Made by a program: the position numbers and the translations under genes
Assembly: GCA_003990745.1 (NCBI GenBank)
Contig: RBNI01006793.1
Span: forward strand, 1-10,972
DNA length: 10,972 bases
Source: Jimgerdemannia flammicorona
Taxonomy: Eukaryota > Mucoromycota > Endogonomycetes > Endogonales > Endogonaceae
Direction of reading: 5' to 3'
In this document: positions 8,619 through 10,972 of the stretch, in pieces
How positions within the stretch are numbered: the stretch's first letter is position 1
Layout of the letters: each line of letters begins with the position of its first letter
Notes under the pieces: model-generated
Databases searched by the model: none
The model's input: the letters and a program-made list of their open reading frames with translations, nothing else
What the model was told of the DNA's origin: nothing

Positions 8619-10919
8619 ATGAATAGTACAACCAACATTTTTTCTTTGAACGTGAATGGGTTATGGGGTGCTTATCAATGTAAGAACATTTTTACTTGGC
8701 TGAAGAGATTGGAGGCTGATCTCTTTCTCTTGCAGGATGTCAGGTGTGAGGATGATTTGGATAGACTAGAATGGATGAAGGAGTGGGGCGGTGAAGCAGT
8801 CTGGAAGGGCAAGGTTGGGATTCTAGTGTGGAAAGGCAAAGGAGAGATAAGGGATATGCAGAGCTGGGGGGATAGATTGGTCTGGGGAGAGTGGATACGC
8901 ACAGGTTGGGAGCCAGTTATAGTGGGCTCCTATTACTGCCCTGTAGTATGGGGTGAGCATGTGAATTGGGTGAAGGACTTACAGGAGAGTGGTATTCTTG
9001 TGGAGGTTGAGGTAGATATGCTTGGCGGGGACTTCAATATGGTCAGAGACGTGTTGAGAGACAGAACTGATGGAGGACAAGGAGCTGAGGGTCAGAGTAG
9101 AGGACTGGCAGCATGGGAGGAAGTGGAAAGACTAAGTGCTCTGGTGGATGCAGGTAGAGAATGCTGGGGGGATAGGAGGGTGTACATGCACTGGGCCAGG
9201 GACCTGGAGATGAGGATTGATTGGATTTTGATGACCAGCTGCTGGGGCTTGGATGTTTGGAAGTCACTGGAGGTGGAATGGTGTCCTTGGTCGGATCATT
9301 GGGGGCTTTTAGGGCAGAGACATTTTGGGGGGAGTGGGGATGGGCCTGGACATTGGTACCTTAATTCCTCCTTACTAGAAGATGGGAGTCAGTGGGATGA
9401 GTAGGCTGAAGACATTTGACTACGAGTAAAGTACTGGAGGCAGGAAGGTGCCCCAGTTGGCATTTGGTGGATGAGGATGAAGAAGATGACCAGGACCTTC
9501 TGGAGTGAGGTGGGTAAGGAGGCTGGGAGACAGAGGAGGCAGCAGGTGCAGTGGGCTTTTTGTAGACTGACTAGACTCTTGGAGGACTGGGTGAGGCTGG
9601 TGGCGCTGGAGGGAGAGGAGGACTGGAGAGTGATAAGGGCAAGAATGGAGGTAGTTGAACTACAACAGGTGCTGCGGAATGAGGAAGAGGCAAAGATTCA
9701 GAGTTTGGCGGCATGGCTTCATTAGCAGGGGTTGGAGGAAGGAGAGCGGCCCTCAAAGTTTCTCACAAGAGTCCTTCAAGCGAGAAGAGTGTAACAAAGA
9801 TGGGAGGGAGTACTTAATGCGGATGGTATATCGATACATGGGGTACAAGACATTCTTGGATCGTTAAAGGAGCACTGGAGTGGATTGTGGAGTGAGAAGG
9901 AGGGTGGAGCAGATACTGAGGATATTGACCAAGTATTGGAGGATTGGCACCCTACACCAGTAGTTGGGCTGGGTGACTTAGTATTGCCAGTGCAAGAGGA
10001 GGAGATCCACCAGGTTCTTGCTGCGACAATCTTGGGTATGACATCTGGAGAGGATGGGCTGCCCTGAGATTTCTGGAAAAAGATGGTGGAAGTTCCAGGA
10101 GTACTAGGAGAGATGACGGCACTGTGTGATTGGATTATACAAATGGGGAGATGGGTGGGAGATCAGAATCTGGGGCTGGTAATATTGCTTTATAAGAACA
10201 AAGGAAGGTGAGAGGACTGGAGGAACTGGAGGCCAATTATGCTACTTGATATGAACAGAAAGTTGGTTACCAAGGTGGTGGTCACAAGATTGCAAAAGGT
10301 GGCCCAGCAGGTTCTGGGTGATGAGCAGAGGAGATTTGTGGGAGGATGGCTCATCAGGGATGGCACAGCATGGGTTCATAAAGTTATTGAAAGAGTATGA
10401 GCCAGTGGGCTGGATGGACGTCTGGTCTTTCTGGACCAGGAGAAGGCTTATGACCAAGTGTGATAGGTCTGGCTGACAAAGGTTTTGGATAGGATTGGAG
10501 TCTCACAACAGTTCAGGACAGCCATGATCAGCCTACTGGAAGGGAGTAGGGCTGCACTCATGTGTAATGGACATAGAGGGGTAGCATTTCCCCTGGGAAG
10601 GGGGGTGCCTCAGGGGGACCCACTGTCTCCCATTTTGTATGTACTTTCTCTGGAGCCCCTCATGGACAGAATCAGGCAGAAGATAGTAGGGCTCTCTATC
10701 TTTGGTATTGAGTGAAAAGTAGGGGCTTTTGCGGATGACATGGTGGTCAGCCTGGGATCAATTGCAGATGTTAAGAAGCTAAAGAAAACAGTGGAGTGGT
10801 ATGAGGTGAACTCTGGAGCTAGGCTCAATTGGCATAAGTGCGAGATGATGGTGTTAGGCAATGGTCTGATGGAAGGGGAGATTATTGATACCATTGTTCC
10901 TGCTGGTGAGACAGTTTGG

Positions 10920-10921
<2 letters not shown>
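8619..10921 (+). pseudogene. LINE ORF2: APE endonuclease + reverse transcriptase, ten in-frame stops, 3' end missing
   Basis: The first 261 codons (8619-9404) are uninterrupted and form the endonuclease. Its motifs are FSLNVNGL (residues 8-15), LLQDVR (37-42), GGDFN (136-140), RIDWIL (199-204) and SDH (225-227). The same frame continues through stops at 9402, 9417, 9723, 9792, 10065, 10209, 10398, 10461, 10464 and 10713. Reverse-transcriptase motifs are recognisable: the pre-A region ending SGEDGLP (to 10064), NWRPIMLLD (near 10220-10250), block A FLDQEKAYD (10428-10454), block B GVPQGDPLSPILY (from 10602) and the catalytic FADD (10728-10739). No frameshift is needed over 2.3 kb. The endonuclease Glu of LQE is Asp here. 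No RNase H or terminal zinc knuckle is present because the sequence ends. The copy cannot encode an active enzyme. Confidence 0.92.
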
Positions 10922-10922
<1 letters not shown>

Positions 10923-10958
<36 letters not shown>

Positions 10959-10972
10959 CTCTTTTTTTTTTT
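10923..10972. repeat. Poly(T) tract at window edge
   Basis: Thirty-six T (10923-10958) are followed by ctc and then eleven more T to the last base. The tract interrupts the LINE coding sequence immediately after VWYF. It could be the poly(A) tail of a second retroelement inserted in the opposite orientation, an expanded homopolymer, or an assembly artefact. The window ends before this can be decided. Confidence 0.85.

Larger units (their letters stand above)
6566..10922 (+). mobile_element. Degenerate non-LTR retrotransposon (LINE), 3'-truncated at a poly(T) tract
   Basis: The order is a short leader, a gag-like ORF1, then an ORF2 with an apurinic-type endonuclease followed by a reverse transcriptase. 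No flanking terminal repeats are evident. This is the layout of APE-type LINEs (Tad1, L1, I and related groups); I cannot assign the clade. The coding strand is G-rich and C-poor and contains very few CG dinucleotides. Many stop codons interrupt it. The 5' boundary is uncertain, lying somewhere around 6490-6566 where the AT-rich island ends. The element stops after the reverse-transcriptase catalytic motifs, where a T tract begins at 10923. The C-terminal part of ORF2 and the 3' tail are missing from the window. Confidence 0.9.

Noticed and set aside
1..10972. CRISPR arrays, tRNA or rRNA genes, prokaryotic operons
   Set aside because: I found no regularly spaced repeats of CRISPR type, no cloverleaf-like blocks and no rRNA-like conserved stretches. 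The spliced gene shows that this is eukaryotic DNA.

Overview
The window looks like nuclear DNA from a transposon-rich filamentous fungus. It holds one intron-containing housekeeping gene, an AT-rich spacer, and a decayed LINE. The gene has seven spliceosomal introns of about 95-164 nt with GT...AG ends. These introns are longer than the ~50-60 nt typical of many mushroom-forming basidiomycetes. A transposon-rich ascomycete (Pezizomycetes-like) or a rust-like basidiomycete would both fit, and I cannot assign a lineage from the sequence alone.

Positions 1-4784 carry a complete or nearly complete NFX1/FAP1-family gene on the plus strand. I reconstructed eight exons (75-1167, 1283-1469, 1605-1679, 1844-2107, 2203-2810, 2919-3831, 3989-4437, 4564-4784). 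They join in phase to give 1269 residues. The order is a low-complexity N-terminus, a RING-type C4HC3 finger, nine Cys/His-rich NFX1-type modules, an R3H domain and a C-terminal RRM-like region. In yeast the homologue Fap1 is an FKBP12-binding RING E3 ligase that acts on stalled ribosomes. A ribosome- or RNA-linked ubiquitin-ligase role is the best guess here.

Positions 4785-6500 contain no gene. A probable 3' UTR and terminator region (with a T8G12 homopolymer junction and an AATAAA at 5114) is followed by a block of moderate base composition (about 5196-5400). An extremely AT-rich island (about 5400-6480) comes next, with a (TA)n microsatellite, a 42-bp-period tandem repeat and small inverted repeats. 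This island may be an old solo LTR or another transposon relic, but that is weakly supported.

Positions 6566-10922 are a non-LTR retrotransposon on the plus strand. A gag-like ORF1 (6566-8588; several stops and one frameshift) is followed by an APE-endonuclease/reverse-transcriptase ORF2 (from 8619). ORF2 stays in a single reading frame for 2.3 kb despite ten in-frame stops. The element is almost free of CpG, Trp-rich and G-rich on the coding strand, as expected if 5-methylcytosine deamination inactivated it. It breaks off just past the reverse-transcriptase catalytic motifs at a poly(T) tract that runs to the window edge. I found no convincing novel system. The most informative observations concern how this LINE decayed and how it ends.
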